Shown here in pieces: positions 1 through 64,000 of a DNA stretch of 64,000 nucleotides. The translations under genes and the position numbers were made by a program. The notes beneath the pieces were generated by a model. The model did not search any database and was not told the DNA's origin. It was given only the letters and a program-made list of their open reading frames with translations. Source of the stretch: Capitulum mitella (taxonomy: Eukaryota > Arthropoda > Thecostraca > Pollicipedomorpha > Pollicipedidae); the NCBI GenBank assembly GCA_030062745.1, contig CP099844.1:5299481-5363480 (forward strand). Direction: 5' to 3'. Numbering within the stretch: position 1 is the first letter of the stretch; each line of letters begins with the position of its first letter.

Positions 1-2022
1 CACGAACATGTTTTTTTGTGATGCGTTTGTAACGAATCTGGTGATAAGTTAATTATCCTCTGTTTCGTGCTACCCTGTCCGATTGAATACATCCTAAACG
101 AAAGGTAATGGCATGTCGAGCGCCATTTTTGTCTTATTCACACTCATTTCAACCGCTGAATTCCGAATTCCTAGGTTGCATTTTACAAAATGCTTTACGA
201 CAACCAGATAAGACTGGAGTTATTTCTTCGATCAATGATTATCAATCGCTTACATCAACCAAGCCTCGACTCTTTCTGTAGTTTGTGTCGAAAAATATCC
301 CAGGACATGTACTATAACTTTGTCATGATAGCTTACAAAATTCCATTTCATTTTTCCATACAAGCGTCTTTACCGGCGGCTCATTTGGGGTGTCTCATGC
401 ATTTCTGCACGCTTTTCAAGACACGTGCAGGCTATAAGAAAAAGACCCAACAGAAATCCCCATTTCGAAAATTGTTGAGCACCGCTCTATTCTCGCACAC
501 CCCTTCGTTCTTCACTTCAACATCGCATAACATCTTTCAGCTCATGACATCACGCAACATTGTACATAGAACACGGCTAAAAGGGAAACATGGCAAAACC
601 GTGGGAAATCTCTTCTAACATCCATAGGCATAGTGTCTTTAGCGTAACGTTCATAATATCTTGGTTTCTAACACACAACCTAGAACTTTATTTATCTCAA
701 CCTGCACGTATTATTGTGAAGTTAGGGCATTCCCGTTAAGCTCTTGGTTGAACTCATGTTTTCCTGCTCGGACAGGGGAAGTCGATTATTCTGGCCCCAA
801 CTTTTCTGAGCAGCTAGTGTCAGACGTGATAAGTTCTAGGATTTGCGAGGGTCATCACGGGAGTAGATGTAAGACAGCTGATGAAAGTCGATGGTTGCTG
901 GTAAGCTGTTTCTGAGCTTAAGCGTTCTTTATCGCTCGAGAGAGACTGTTCGGCACGGCCAGGTGTGGAGCGAACTCGCAGCGACCGCGCGACAGACGAA
1001 ACTCAAATCCAATTCGGACCGCAGCCTCGACCGGCACTGTCCTGGATCAACAAAGAGAAGGGGCGCAGTTTTTACAGCGGCGCAAAAATGGCGGCTATCG
1101 ACTGCCGTCATTCCGGGGAGCTGGCGTTATCGCGTTCCTCAATGACAGCCTTCAGCGCATGAGACTGCTGGCCGGGTTGACACGGCCCAATGCCGCTGAG
1201 ACAGCCGTGTCAGCTCGGCCAGCGAACAAGATCTACGACAACCTATCTCAGCCCTCATCCCATTACCATAGCACGGGCTTCTCCACATCAAGAGCGTTAT
1301 TTAAAGGCTACTTTTGAGTCGGTCGGTCGATGGGCCGTCTCTCCGAGTTGTGTCGCCGCGTGGTCGCCGTTCCAGAGACGGTTACCACCGTGCCCCGGCC
1401 GGTGCAGTCAACGCCGCCGGCGCCCGCTCAGGCGGCCGCCGTCTGCCGCTAATTCGCCTCATTGATTCGGCTCCGGCGGCGCGTCTTGTCGACGGCGATC
1501 GGGGCGGGCTCCCCGCCGGCCCTTGTTTGCAGCGCTGCAATCGAACGGGTCTCGGCCATCTGCACCCCGGCCCCGAGGGCGAAACTCGCTCATCATGCAC
1601 GAACTGCCGAGTGATGAAGTGATTACTGCGTCTGCCGCTCCGTCCCATGCAACGATCCCAATCGGTACTCATCGGGCCGAGCGGGGAAGTTCGCTAGGTT
1701 TCCGGGACGTCTGCGCGCTCCGAAACAGCGTCCCTTCAACAGCGGGAGGGACTCGTGTGAGGTGTGCTCGGGTGAGATAAGCATGATGGACTAGAATCAT
1801 CCCCGACATGACTGATCCGATGCGAGTTTCACCGATTCGTATCTCGTCGGGTGCTGCCGAACCGTTCTAAAAGTGGTTTTAAGTGTGGTTCTTCAGACGT
1901 TCTAAAAGTTCTTAAAGTAAAGTTCGTGTGTACGTTGCAATTCAAGGGTGATGTGCGTCTGTCATCAGCCCCATTTGTGCCGGCTTGGAGGACGCCTGGT
2001 CCTCTGCTGGGGTGTTTCCTAT

Positions 2023-2175
2023 CATTGGGAGCGTCTCTGTTGCCAGGATTGTCTCTGTTGTCAGGAGCGCCTCTGTTGTCAGGAGCGCTTCCTGCCATCA
2101 GGAGTGTCTCCTGCCGTCAAGCGTGTCTCCTGTCGCGATAAGCGTCTCTTGTCGTTGAGGAATGTCTCCTGTGGA
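2023..2175. repeat. degenerate ~20-bp minisatellite
   Basis: The motif gtctctgttgtcaggagcg and variants recur about seven times in tandem with substitutions and small length changes. There is no sign of coding use. Confidence 0.6.
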
Positions 2176-2293
2176 GAGGTCATGAGCTGCGCAGGTGTGT
2201 GCAATTGCAGTGCAGATCACCGGTTTGGCGGGCAACTGGCTCTCCTGTGAGGACTGCCCGACACTATCCGTACATCACACCGGACAGTGGCAG

Positions 2294-2312
2294 CTCTCTC
2301 TCTCTCTCTCTG
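2294..2312. repeat. (CT)n microsatellite
   Basis: A short pure CT dinucleotide run inside non-coding DNA. Confidence 0.8.
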
Positions 2313-5300
2313 GATCGTGCGCTGCCGCAGGAAAAGCTCTGAGGTTCCGCCGCCAGCGCTGCCGTCAGACCATTCCTTCGACAGATGTGTAGCGACACGA
2401 CGGAGCCACACACAACGTCCCCTGCTGTCAGGGAGTCGCCGGAGCCGCCCCCGAGCGGCGGTCCCTGACGGCGCTGGCGTCCCTGGCGGGCCCCCGGGGA
2501 CGTCTCGAGAACCATCTCAGGCGGTGCGAGGGAGTCCCCAAGAGTTTCCCAAGCGGCCCTGCAGTGAGCGTGTCTCTGATACGAGCGACGGGCCATTCCG
2601 AGAGGTATTACGGCCGTCCCTGAGAGGCCGGGCGAACCGACGCTCTGAGGCAGGCTCGCTCCTGGACAGATCTGCGGCGGAGCGCGGTGGACCCTCCAGC
2701 GCCCAGGGCCGCATCGTGGGAGCTGGCCAGGAGGAGAGGTCAAACATTTGAACAGCCGCTTTCCGACGAAGATCGAGAGGTGCCGGCGTGAATTCAAACA
2801 CCTCGAACAACGACTCATTCGCTCCTTGCGGCGCGGCCTCACATCCGGGTGGCCGGTTTGGGACGTGTCCGCGGTATCATTTTAGCAGGAACCTCCCGCC
2901 TTTCTCAGCTTGTTCGCGCTCTGCCCGCTTCCAGGGAGGAGGCGTGCCTGCAACGTCATCACGTTTAGGGGCCTGGGAGATACGCGCGGCGCGCGCACGC
3001 ACCCCAGAGTGGCGCGATCCCATCAGCCGTAAAATACTGCTAATTGGCGATACGCTGTGCGTGCGCGGGAGAAAGAGCTTCATCCATCTGGTCAGATGGT
3101 ATCGTTGTTACGGTACTGGGCGCGCTGGGAGTGGACCGTGCTGCGCGACTCCCAGCGGCGCGGCAACCGCAGGCGTAAATCTGCCAGTCCTTCGCCTGTC
3201 ATCGGGCTTATTGCCGCGAGGAGGGAGAGAGAGGGAGAAACTCGAGAAGAAACGGGAGAATAGGCAAGAGGCAAAGGTAAAAACAAATGTCATAAGAGGA
3301 AGGAAAAGGAACAGAAGGAAAAGTTCACGGAACTGCATGCAAGGTAGCATTGTCTAACGGCGCATTTCATTCCTGGGTCACTTGCCGTTACGTCGTCTTA
3401 AAGCGGTAGTCCCTTTAAAGCTCCCTGGGAGAGTGCATTACGCAATTCGAAGACTTTGATCCTGATTGGCTGTGGTCTCGGTTTGAGCGACTGGCCAGCT
3501 GCGCTACTGATAAGCAAATACAGAAGACAGACTCGTACCTATAATTGTTATCGACTCAAGGGATGTATCGCCGCAAGGAAAGCAGATCATGCCGACGAAC
3601 ATAAAGCTACGGCGCCGTCCATTGTCAGAGAGCTCCCGGGGCCGCAAAGGAAGTCACGCTGCAGACCTTGGCCCGCCAGCCGGTGCAGCCGATCACCCTG
3701 CTCCTCGGCGGCGCGAGAACGGCCGCCTCACCTGACCAAACAGCCGGCAGTGCCATGACGAGGGCCGGACCCGTCTCGGCTGCCGGTAGTGTCGGCCCGC
3801 CGTGCTGCACGGCCCGTCAAGGTCGCCGACACGCCGTGCTCGTCACGGCTACGGCAGAGGCGTGGAGCAGCACCGCCAAAAATGCCGACGACCTTGTCGC
3901 CTTGTTCCTGTCTCGGACGGCGGGGCGAGGACGGCATCAGATGCGGTGAACCCGGCCGACCGAGCGGGTGACCGCGCGGGCGGCTGGCGCTGTTATACGT
4001 ATCAGACTTGCACGGTCCTGAGTGCTGTTTGCGAAGGCTGTCAGTAGAGGGCTGGCTGATGCGCGCCCAAAGTGGGGCTTGGTCGCCGGTAACATCAAAC
4101 TCTTGTCGACGCGCTGCAGAGATAAATCTGAAATTATCCGGCGTGCACATGTGACAATGCGACAAAGACGCGCGAACGTAAAGATGCAGTGAGCGTGTGT
4201 GTTTTTGCCTGTTATCGGCTGAGTAATAAATTTACGCCATACCTGAGTTGCATGGCTCAGTCAATGGTCGGTCAAACACACTGTTAACAGCGTTGCCACA
4301 CGATTTTTCCGTGATTTACGAATCCGGATGGTTTGTCCGTCTTGCGCATGAAAATGCACCATATTGCTTCTAGCAGTAGTTAGTTTTTATGTGCATAGCA
4401 TTCGTGATCTTCGTGTTACAAAACTTTGCCCGATGTCATTTTTTCCCATTACCGCGTTTTTTAGCAGCAGTGCATCTTTCTGGCAGTTGCAGTGCAAAAC
4501 AAAAACAAAGAAATCTCACTCTACAGATCCCGTATTCACAGAAAGAAATGGTAGTTTTGCTGCCAAAAAGGAAACATTTTGCAAACACCGACTGAACGAA
4601 AAATGAACCATAGTTTAAATTATGTTATGTCTGGCACAAATAGCCGTTTTTACAATCTATGATGTGCCCTGCCACCCATGGACAAATTTCCCTCAAGCTG
4701 GAGGTCCCATTAATCAAAGTCAACCACTTGACTGATATGCCTTGATCCTGAAAAAGAGGATTCGGGGATATCTAACTGCAGGTAGCTGCAGGTGCGGTTC
4801 AGCTAATGCATTTTTTACGTCACAAATATGGCCCGGCTGAGACATCAAACATTGTCTTTCACGACATCTGAGTCAGTTATTTCCTGCATACTCTGCACGC
4901 CAGGTAACGGTCTGGTACACGTTATCAGCACATCGTGTCGGTGGACGAGAAAATCCTCGGAACTTTCTTATCTTCACTACCCGTCGTTCATGTTCTTTCG
5001 GTGGAGACACCAAGTACGGGATGTTGACGTGCGGATGATGGTGTTTCGAAATACGAAAACGGTTGCTCGTTTCTATGTGCGTATAGCAACTCGTTTCTAT
5101 ATGCATATAGCAACCGTCCAAGAGACTTAGCCACGCTTCCCTCTTCAACTGAGCCATAAAAACGTATTAAGATGCCTTGCCTCCTCCGCCAGTAAGGTGG
5201 ACGTGTGGACAGTTGCGTCCCTGTCGCGTGCGGCCGTGGACAGAGTGGCGGGCCGCAGTCCACGGCCGGCGGACGTGGACACGGTGACGCTGCCACACAC

Positions 5301-5773
5301 AGCGAGGATGACCGCCGACGGTGTCTCGAGTTTCCGGCCGGCCAGACACGGGCCCGTCTCAGCTTCGTCGCCGACAGCGGGGCCGGTAAACTGATGTGTC
5401 GGCGGTGCGTCTTCGCCGGTGCTCATGGGCGCCGACTGGGGTATGACCGCCGCAGCCGAACGGAGCCGGTACCGACGCTGAGGGGCGGACGCGTGGTTTG
5501 AAATTCGTCAGCCACGTTCGCATCGATGTGCTGCTGGCTCGTCAAACGGCGATTCCTGCCGACGGACGGGGACGCGGACGATGTCAGGACGCCGCCGCCC
5601 GTCTGCGCAGCTGCCTGCTCCGATACGTGCCCGTACGGTGGTTTGACCCCTGTCCCCTGGCCGTCATCGGCTGCCTCGTGGAGAGGCGGTCGGCGGCAGG
5701 CGGTCTGCATCAGAAGCCGGCGGCTGCCTGGCCGATAAGATACGCTCCTGAGAGAGGCTGCTTGGCCTCAGAT

Positions 5774-5820
5774 GAGTCACGAGACCCCCCCCCCCACCTC
5801 AGCCGGGGGTGGGGTGACTC
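5774..5820. repeat. hairpin of a C-run and a G-run closed by gagtcac/gtgactc
   Basis: Outer arms gagtcac (5774-5780) and gtgactc (5814-5820) are exact reverse complements. Inside them a run of 11 C plus cacc faces gggggtgggg around a short loop. It can form a cruciform or RNA hairpin. No function is assigned. Confidence 0.6.
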
Positions 5821-8800
5821 GATACTCCGTTCGGGATGTCCTCTCGGTATCGCAAGGCGCACCTGTTGGTGTCCCTTGTCACCGAGGTCGCAGCTGCCGA
5901 GCGGGCGATCTGATACAGTGGCCGTCGCGCCGTGCAAGGGTACTCTTCTAACCGGACTCGTCGCCCGGACTGCCCCGATATGGATCGCAGCACTTCGCGC
6001 GCGTCAGGAGCGCTCCACGCGAGCCGCTCGGCCGTCACCGGCGTATTTTTAGGTGTTTGTGAGACATGTTCTTCCATTACCGATGTTTTTTAACGCTTTT
6101 GGTTTCTTCGATTCGGCGAGACCGCGGCAAAATCCTGGTTACTTTCCCGGTAGTGCCCGCTGCATGATGAGGCCGGCGCCACTTTGGAACCACTTCAAAC
6201 CGGGCCTGGCGAGCGGAATTATGCAAATCTGACGCCGCCCGGGAATGCCGAGCACCGACGGAGAAACAGCATCCGCACCCAATCAGTCACGACCGGCGAT
6301 CGATCAAATTTGTCGGCATTTCTGGACGAGTGCCCGGCCCGTCACACCGGCGTGAATCATTCGTGACCCCGATAAGGTCTGCACTCGGCGGTAAATCAGG
6401 TGGACGCTGCTCAATATGGGTGCGCAGTTTGCTCGTGGTCCAATAGTTTACAGCCCGTCACGTGTGCAGAGTGTTTTGTTCGCTGTCGTCGACACCTTGA
6501 GGGCCGGTTCGCAGTACGTCTCAGCGGTATCGTACTACGGGCAGCATGCGGTTCGTCGTATCTGTCGAGTGCTTGCAAGTTAACAAGTCGTGTCGGCAGC
6601 TAGGTTGGTTGAGCGTCTGTCACCGCTCCCCGCCCTTGTAAGGTGCGTTCAAGTCGCCTCGACTCTCGCCATTTCTCCCTCAGGTCACTTGGCAACTTAC
6701 CTATAGAGGAAGACGCTGGCTACTACGTAACAGTGTCGTTCATACCGGCACTTTAAAATGCCGTTTACCTGGAATTGTTCGGTCGTGTGCAGAGATCAGA
6801 GTCCGAGCAACAGGCACCGCGTAGCGCGAACTCGACCCAAGGCACATTAGGAGAAAACTCAGTTCAAATTTGCACAAAAGTATGGACGTTGAAGGGGTAC
6901 TTTTGCTTGACGACGTCGCAGACATAAAATATTCAGACTCCGCCTTCATATTACTTTTTGTGAACAGTGTGTGAGTCTTCTATAAGCACCGAAATGCGTC
7001 GCCTGAAGCAGACTAGGCGTTTTCCAGGCGGCTGCTCTCGACACTGGAAATGAATGAGATCTGAGAGTTGGAACCGGATAGGTACGGGGCCGCACGCTTT
7101 GGTAACGGACACATCCAAAGCCGATTTTTCATGACTTAACAACTTTCTTAACGTCCCTTTCGTAACATTTGGTAGATGCTGATATGAAAATGATGACGAT
7201 AGTGATGATATAGATAAAGCTCTTAAGCATGGGCGTCACGCGTCATGCCCATAAAATGCCATTTGCCGTGGCATGACGATAATATGCACTCGCATTATAC
7301 AGTGCCGTTTGACGCATTGGCCTTGTGAAACTGGAGCTGGATATACTTTCGGCTGACGGACTTGGGTATGATAGCTTCGAATGGTCGTAACCATCCCAGT
7401 CTGGTGTTTAGTTTCTTCCCATAGATTCTTACCGGCCACCGTGCCTTCTGCACTCGACCACGTCTATCGCTTTCCCAATGACGACTCACGGACGTCTGTG
7501 GGCCTAAAGAACCATTGCCGTTGACGTAACAGCCGACTAGATCATTGATAAGTTGTTTTGCATTGAAATTTATGGCAGACCTCTAATTTGGATTGTTATC
7601 ATATTTAACCAAAGCTGACACAACTATTTATGCACGAGGGGCCAATAGCACGCCCATTGTCCACTTCTCGCGGCGGGTACGAAAACATACGACAACCTTG
7701 AGTTTTAAGTGGACAGTAACATAAACATAGTCATGAGGCTGAGATACACCATCAGGAAACGACTATGCTTTTTAAGAGGAATTTCCTTATGGCTGGCTTG
7801 CAACCATCACTGCCTTTCCACCCAGATGTGACTTATGGAAGATATAAAGCCAATCACGGCAGGTGAAGTGCACCTGGTCGGTGGTCTTGAATAAATCTTC
7901 CCTTCAGCACCCATCAAAGTAGCGACGGTTTCCAAGTTCAAACCTACACACTTCGTTTCTGTGTTCCTGTAAACCCTTGAGAAGAAAGATGGCGCCGTTA
8001 AATATCTCAAAAATTATTTTTATTGGAAATTTACCAAGTCGTTTCCAGTTACGCTACCAGGTCATGAAGTCATAAAGAGATGAATTGATTCTGTGTACGT
8101 GTGTGCACGTTTATGCAGATGTTGGTTTTCGTTGCTCCACATACATCCTTTTTTTGACAAAAATGGGTTTGTCATATTCCATCAACGCTGAGTAGTTGTA
8201 TTCTTGTATCACGGGGAATGTTCGAAAAATGCGTAGTAATGACCAAGGTTGATGCGGTCAAGATATGACGCTCGATGGTGCATTAAGGTTTTCAGATCTC
8301 GTAAAATGGTTGAATGAGGTCTCCCCGAACTAGTCAAACATCGACTGCTTTTAACGCCTCACCTCAGACGCAAGGCCGCGTCTCTAGTGGCGCTGTCGAT
8401 GCTTCTGTGGGGATCCTGATCAACGAAGTTTGCTTTGAGAGATGACAAGCGTTCTACCTAAGCCTGCGATTAGCATTCAGTTAATGGAGTAGCTCCAAAT
8501 CCAACAGGTCGTCTGCTTATCGCCTGTCAGTATTAGCATAAGCTGCATGCATTACCTAGCACTTCTTCTTGTAAATTCGCTGTTGGTTGTGTACCGGACC
8601 GCCTGTGTTGAGCTCAGAAGCGAAGTGGCTGGGTTCCGGGATCATCGGTGGAACAGTACGCCTACGGTCCTGTGGTTATTCCGAACCACTGTCAACTCAA
8701 TATGGGCCAGCGGAGACGGATCAGATTGCTTGCCGTGCGCTGTTCTTGGAAACGCTAGACCGACAGCCGACCATTTTCGCAGTCGGTGGTTTCTGAGCCC

Positions 8801-10616
8801 GTCTAGTGGATCTGGAGCGTCGTCAGTGCCTCCTTCTGGCAGGGGGAGGCGTGTAATTGGAGTCGAGTTCATTCAGTTCCGGCGATCTGCAGTCTTGTAC
8901 AGTGACGGGGTTTATTTGCCGGCACAATACCCGTACTACAGGCCTTCCCAGTGCCCAGCGATGTGTGCAGTGATTGCGTGTGTGCGGTTTGGGTGTCTCT
9001 TCGCGGTTGCTGAAGAACAAGGGGTTCACGGTGTCCATCCTGTGTGTCAGTACACACAAAAATAGAATGCAGGTGTTTGACAGCCTGAAGTTGTGCACTG
9101 GCGTATGCTGCACTTGGTTTGTAACTGCATGAATTTGTGGGAGAGTGCTGAATGCAGTAGGACTCAAATGTCACCTTCTCGGCGAAGGATGGCTCGTACC
9201 CTTACCAAATTTATGGCCTGGTCCCTAGACTGCTGGACACTTCACGGCGCTTCTTAATGGATGTCCTGTGCACCTCGCCATTGCCCTTTCGTATGTCGCA
9301 CTTACGCTGTCCGATGAGGACCACCATAACGTCGGATTACGCTCCGGGCGGGGACGTTGAGGCGGGAAATCACCGCCCCGTTTCTGCGGCGCCGGAGCCG
9401 CCTGTTCCAGCGCCGCTGCAGGCTAACACCGGCAGACTGTCCCCAGACTGGACGCGGGGCCTGAGCGATGGGTATGGCAGCTGGCCTGCCGCCGGCAGAC
9501 CTCTGTCCGACTCTCGAGGTGTGCCTTTCACCGGGCGGGCGGTCCCCGGCCGTCGCTGCGTGCCTCGGCCGGCCCCGTGATGGAGATTTCGTGTCGTGGC
9601 CGCTGCCCGGCACGCAGTAACCGGCGGCCACGTGTGGCGGCCTGCGCCCTTTACTGTTTGTTTTTCGTCTGTCGGGTGGTCGGGCCCGGGCGGCGAGGTC
9701 GCCGCGGGGTCGCCTCTCTGGGTCACCGCTGTGCAGCAGCAAAGGGAGGCGTCGTGTCGGTCTGATGCTTTGGCTCCGCGAGACTGGGATAAATTGCCTC
9801 AAGTGTAGTTTTTTTACGGGAAATGAAGGAGGAACCCCGGGCAAAAGGTGAATTCCCCTGTTCTGGCCGGCTGTCCGTCGATTCACTGCCACCGACGTCG
9901 GTTGGTAGCAACTGCTCGTCCTTTTTGTTGGCTTTTCCCACGGTACAATGACGATGCTTTTCTGTCCCGGTTAGTGCCTCCATTTATGATTCAGCTCAAA
10001 GTCCGATCGGATAATGACTCTCCGACGGTGAAAATTGCACCCGAAGATTCACTTCGGACTTGTACTGTCCCAGAAAGATGTTAAACGATTAACGTGTCCC
10101 TACCTTACAGAGACAGGATTTTACAGAGGGATAAAGAGGAACATGACGTGGCATGTGGCGTATCTGCTTACTAAACAAACACGTCTATTTCTAGCCTTGT
10201 GAAATTTGGCAAAAACTAGCCGCTTGATTTGATCCCTGTTTCCGTTCCACCTTACTGACGCCACGCTGATGGTGGGGCCGTTTCGGCGACTGTACGGCTT
10301 CCCCCGGAGTCCGTGTTGGCGGCGCGGGCCGGCGCTGGTTTCTGGCTCGTGTGTCGACCGGGTCAGTTCGACGCAGCTCACCGACGGCCGGAACGGCGGC
10401 CATCCGTCGGCCCTGTCCTGGTATCGAGGGCGGCACGCGGCGGCCAACGCCGCCCCTCAGGCAGACGGCCGGCAGGGGCGGGGGCGGGGGGCGGCCAGCC
10501 CTCCGCCCACGACACGTGTCCGTCCCGGGCGGGCGGAGCCGGCGCCGGTCATCAGCATACCTGGCCGACGGCCGGCCGTCCCCTGCTGACTGACTGCGGC
10601 CCCTCCCCACCCCTCT

Positions 10617-10743
10617 GCCTGACCGACATCGATCCCTCCCCTCTGACTGACCGGCAGTGGTCCCCCTCTGACTGACCGGCAGTGTTCCCCCTCACTCTGA
10701 CTGGCCGGCAGTGGTCCCTCCCTTTCTGACTGACCGGCAGTGA
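10617..10743. repeat. degenerate ~30-bp minisatellite
   Basis: The motif ctgactgaccggcagtg followed by a C-rich spacer recurs about five times with variable spacing. Confidence 0.6.
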
Positions 10744-11231
10744 TCCCTCCTCGGGCCCTGGGCTGCTGCGGCTCCTGTAACTCCCGGAAACACCGGATCC
10801 GTCCGACCGTCAGCCGGCGTCTGGTCTCGCCTCTAACCCAGTCCAACGGCCCCTCCCCCGCCCAGCCCCGATCACACACCGCTCCGGTATTGCACGCTCT
10901 TCTCTGGGCCGGGCCCTTACGCAACGTTCGTGCTGCGGCACGGGCGGCGCGCGCGGTGTACGGCACGCACGCGGCCGGCGGCCCCAGCCCGGCGGTAACA
11001 GCCGCATCGGCGCCGCCATCAATTGGCTCTTCGTGCAGACCGCCTTATCTGCGCATCGCCGCAAAAAGCGCGCGGCAAAAAGCGCGCGAAACGGAGCCGT
11101 CCGGGTGCGGCGCGTCGCGGTCGGCGGGACCACCCGGCCGCGGCGCCGGCGGCCGTAACGCGAGCGCCAGCGCCGGGCGGCGGCGCCGTCTCAGCCTGAC
11201 TCGGCGCCGTCTGTGGCCCGCCGTCGTCTGA

Positions 11232-11259
11232 GCCGCCGCCGCCGCCGCCGCCGCCGCCC
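11232..11259. repeat. (CCG)n trinucleotide run
   Basis: About nine uninterrupted CCG triplets in a very GC-rich block of the intron. Confidence 0.85.
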
Positions 11260-12911
11260 GGACGGCTGCAGCGCCGCTAGGAAGTGTCGCGCGCGTCGCG
11301 CGGGCTGTCAGCCGATTAGCATAATGCATACGCAATTTCCGCGGGAGCGCGCACTAATCCCGGAGGAAAAAGGCGCCGCGACGGCGGGCAAACAGCACCA
11401 ATCGCTGTTCAAACACAGCGGCGTGTGCAACGGCGCCGGGACGCGCTGGCGTGTCACCAGAACAGAAGCCCGCTCTGTTTGTTAAAACTCGTCGTGCGAT
11501 AGTGGTGGTCATGAAAAAACCTCACTGCGCTTTCCCAGGGCGACTGTCGGTTTTCCCTGTTTATATCAGTGGGCGACCGGTGGCCATGCGATACTGCGGT
11601 TTGGGACGCCGTCCCGCCGTCTCAAACACTCCTCACGCTGCCAACAGCCAGCGCTGGGTCCGTGTCTTCATGACTGCGGGCAATCACGTCACTATTGTTT
11701 ACAGCTGCTGATTGATTGCATCGCCGAACCCAAAAACTACGTATTCGTAGATAGGTAAAGATAGCCCCGTAGCCCTTTTGCTGTGATTCTGTCATGTCTC
11801 AATCATCAGTCGATATTTCTCCAAGGGGCATATCTTACCATCGGCAGGCTTTGGCAGTTTTCCACACGGGAAATAGCATTTCTTCGATCCAGTAGGTTAA
11901 GTAGTCGCAATCAAATGCTCACTGAGCTCACGCAACAGAACCATCAAGAGTGGCGTTCTTTCTCGTGCCGCAACACAAGCTGGCATTATTCAAGACTTGC
12001 AGCGCCTGTCAGCATCACAGGCGGCTACGGCAATCTGCAGATTTCACCAATCAATCACTATTACGATATCCGTGCTCGAGGAGGTGATAACTATGCAACC
12101 TAACCTCGGATGGATAAGCTAGATGCGGTGTCAGGATGAGTACGTCTCAACGTGTACTGGCTCGCCATCACCGAGGCCGGACGGGAAGGGAGCGTCCTAA
12201 TCCTGTCGCAGAGAATGCGGCTCGGCCGCGACACAGCAGCGTCTTGCGTTGTCCAGATAGCGCGGCGACGGCTTGAAAACACATCACTCCCATCCGGACC
12301 GCGTCGCACGGGTCCGAGCTTCAGAGCCCGCGGGTTCCAGTGGAACCCACCGGAAGGCAACGTCCGGCGGGGGTGCCGGCTGTTCACCTGGTTCGCTCGC
12401 GCACCAGAGAACGGCGCCAAGCCGAAAACAGGGCTTCCCGAGCACCCGCTCACCGGCGGATTACACGGAAACACTTTTAACTGGAGCTCGATAAGCAGCT
12501 GCGGTGCGTCGGCGGCGACCGGTCGGCGGTCGCCTCCACCACCGACGGCAGGTAAATCAGCCAGCCAGGTCACGTGACGGTCCGCTCCCGCCGGCCTCTG
12601 ACACAATCGGCGCCAGAAAGGCCCGGCCTAATTGAGTTTGTCCTGTTGCGAGCTGTCCATTAGAGGGACACTTTGTCAAGCAGCGTCTCCATTTGTCGGC
12701 GGCGTGTTATCGGCCGGCATCTCCCACCTTTCGGCGGCCCGGCGGGCGCGCCGGCGCCCCTCGGGCGCTAACTGAATTGCCCTCGCGCACGAAGCGTGCC
12801 AATAAAGTTGGAGTGCTATTGAACAGGCCGTCGCTCGGCCGGAATGGGACGGACTCAATCGGCGCCGGAACGGTGGCCCGAGGGGCGTGTCGGAGCGGAC
12901 CGGACGTTGAA

Positions 12912-13034
12912 CCGTGTCCGGGCCCCGACGCTCCTCCCGGCGTCGCCGCTCGGTCCGTGTTCCCGAGACTGGCCCGTGTCCGGGCCCCGACGCTCCTCCC
13001 GGCGTCGCCGCTCGGTCCGTGTTCCCGAGACTGG
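12912..13034. repeat. 62-bp direct tandem duplication just upstream of the first visible exon
   Basis: The block starting ccgtgtccgggccccgacg at 12912 is repeated almost exactly at 12974. The second copy ends about 75 bp before the exon at 13111. It lies within the intron and is probably a recent slippage or unequal-exchange duplication. Confidence 0.85.
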
Positions 13035-13110
13035 TCTCGTCTGCGACGCCTCTGTAGGCTCAGCTGCGTACGTGTGTGTATTGAGTGACGCCTGGTTCGT
13101 TTGCCCGCAG

Positions 13111-63900
<50,790 letters not shown>

Positions 63901-64000
63901 GTGAGCCGGCCGCTCCGGCTGTCCGGACACGGCGGCTGCGAGGAGCGGGAGGAGTAAGGTGTCCACAGAGGTGTGAAGAGCCATGCTATCATAAACAGAA
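63901..64000 (+). other. slit: start of the next slit intron
   Basis: Begins GTGAGC after EGF6. Truncated by the window end. Confidence 0.85.

Larger units (their letters stand above)
1..13110 (+). other. non-coding DNA, probably 3' part of the intron before the first visible slit exon
   Basis: No coding exon was found on either strand. I looked for the D1 N-cap (a CPxxCxC exon ending in a GTGAGT donor) and saw none, so the 5' exons probably lie upstream and this is intron. Composition is mosaic: GC- and CpG-rich blocks (about 900-4000, 5200-6600, 9300-12900) alternate with AT-richer ones (1-900, 4200-5170, 6600-9250). Open frames in the GC-rich blocks overlap on both strands with low-complexity products, as expected by chance. 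If slit had an internal promoter, part of this could be promoter or 5' UTR instead; I see nothing that shows it. Confidence 0.6.

Overview
This is eukaryotic genomic DNA. It holds one gene that I can recognise: the middle part of a slit orthologue on the + strand. Slit is the secreted axon-guidance ligand of Robo receptors. I resolve 23 coding exons between 13111 and 63900. They join in frame (3044 nt, about 1014 codons), and every intron is GT-AG. Against the known Slit layout they encode part of LRR domain 1 (D1), the complete domains D2, D3 and D4, and six EGF modules, the last one cut by an exon boundary. Signal peptide, D1 N-cap, laminin-G domain, later EGF modules and C-terminal knot are not here and must lie outside both ends. 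No second gene, tRNA or rRNA could be supported.

The residues look more like insect Slit than vertebrate SLIT1-3 (for example the LRRs of D4 and a TSPC stretch between EGF5 and EGF6). The DNA is very GC- and CpG-rich in long stretches and full of minisatellites. An arthropod with a GC-rich, CpG-undepleted genome fits, for instance a crustacean. The species call is inference and weak.

Layout: 1-13110 is non-coding and probably the 3' part of a long first intron. At 13111 is one D1 repeat, followed by a 17.4 kb intron packed with minisatellites. From 30535 to 37095 are the rest of D1 and its C-cap. D2 runs 38693-52745, D3 54797-56804, D4 58049-61367 and the EGF region 61854-63900. In D1 and D2 almost every LRR has its own 72-bp phase-2 exon. 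In D3 and D4 two LRRs share one exon.

The most unusual feature is that two minisatellites are built from splice sites. A 59-bp repeat after the D3 N-cap exon repeats the exon tail plus its GTGAGT donor five times; every donor but the first is followed by an in-frame stop. A 45-bp (15-codon) repeat before the D4 N-cap exon repeats a full acceptor module (CTGAC, pyrimidine tract, CAG) eleven times in an open, in-frame register, so upstream acceptor choice would add multiples of 15 hydrophobic residues between D3 and D4. Introns also carry a TTAA-flanked piggyBac-like element, several hAT-like MITEs with target-site duplications, an inverted MITE pair flanking D2-D4 exons, and a long near-perfect foldback.
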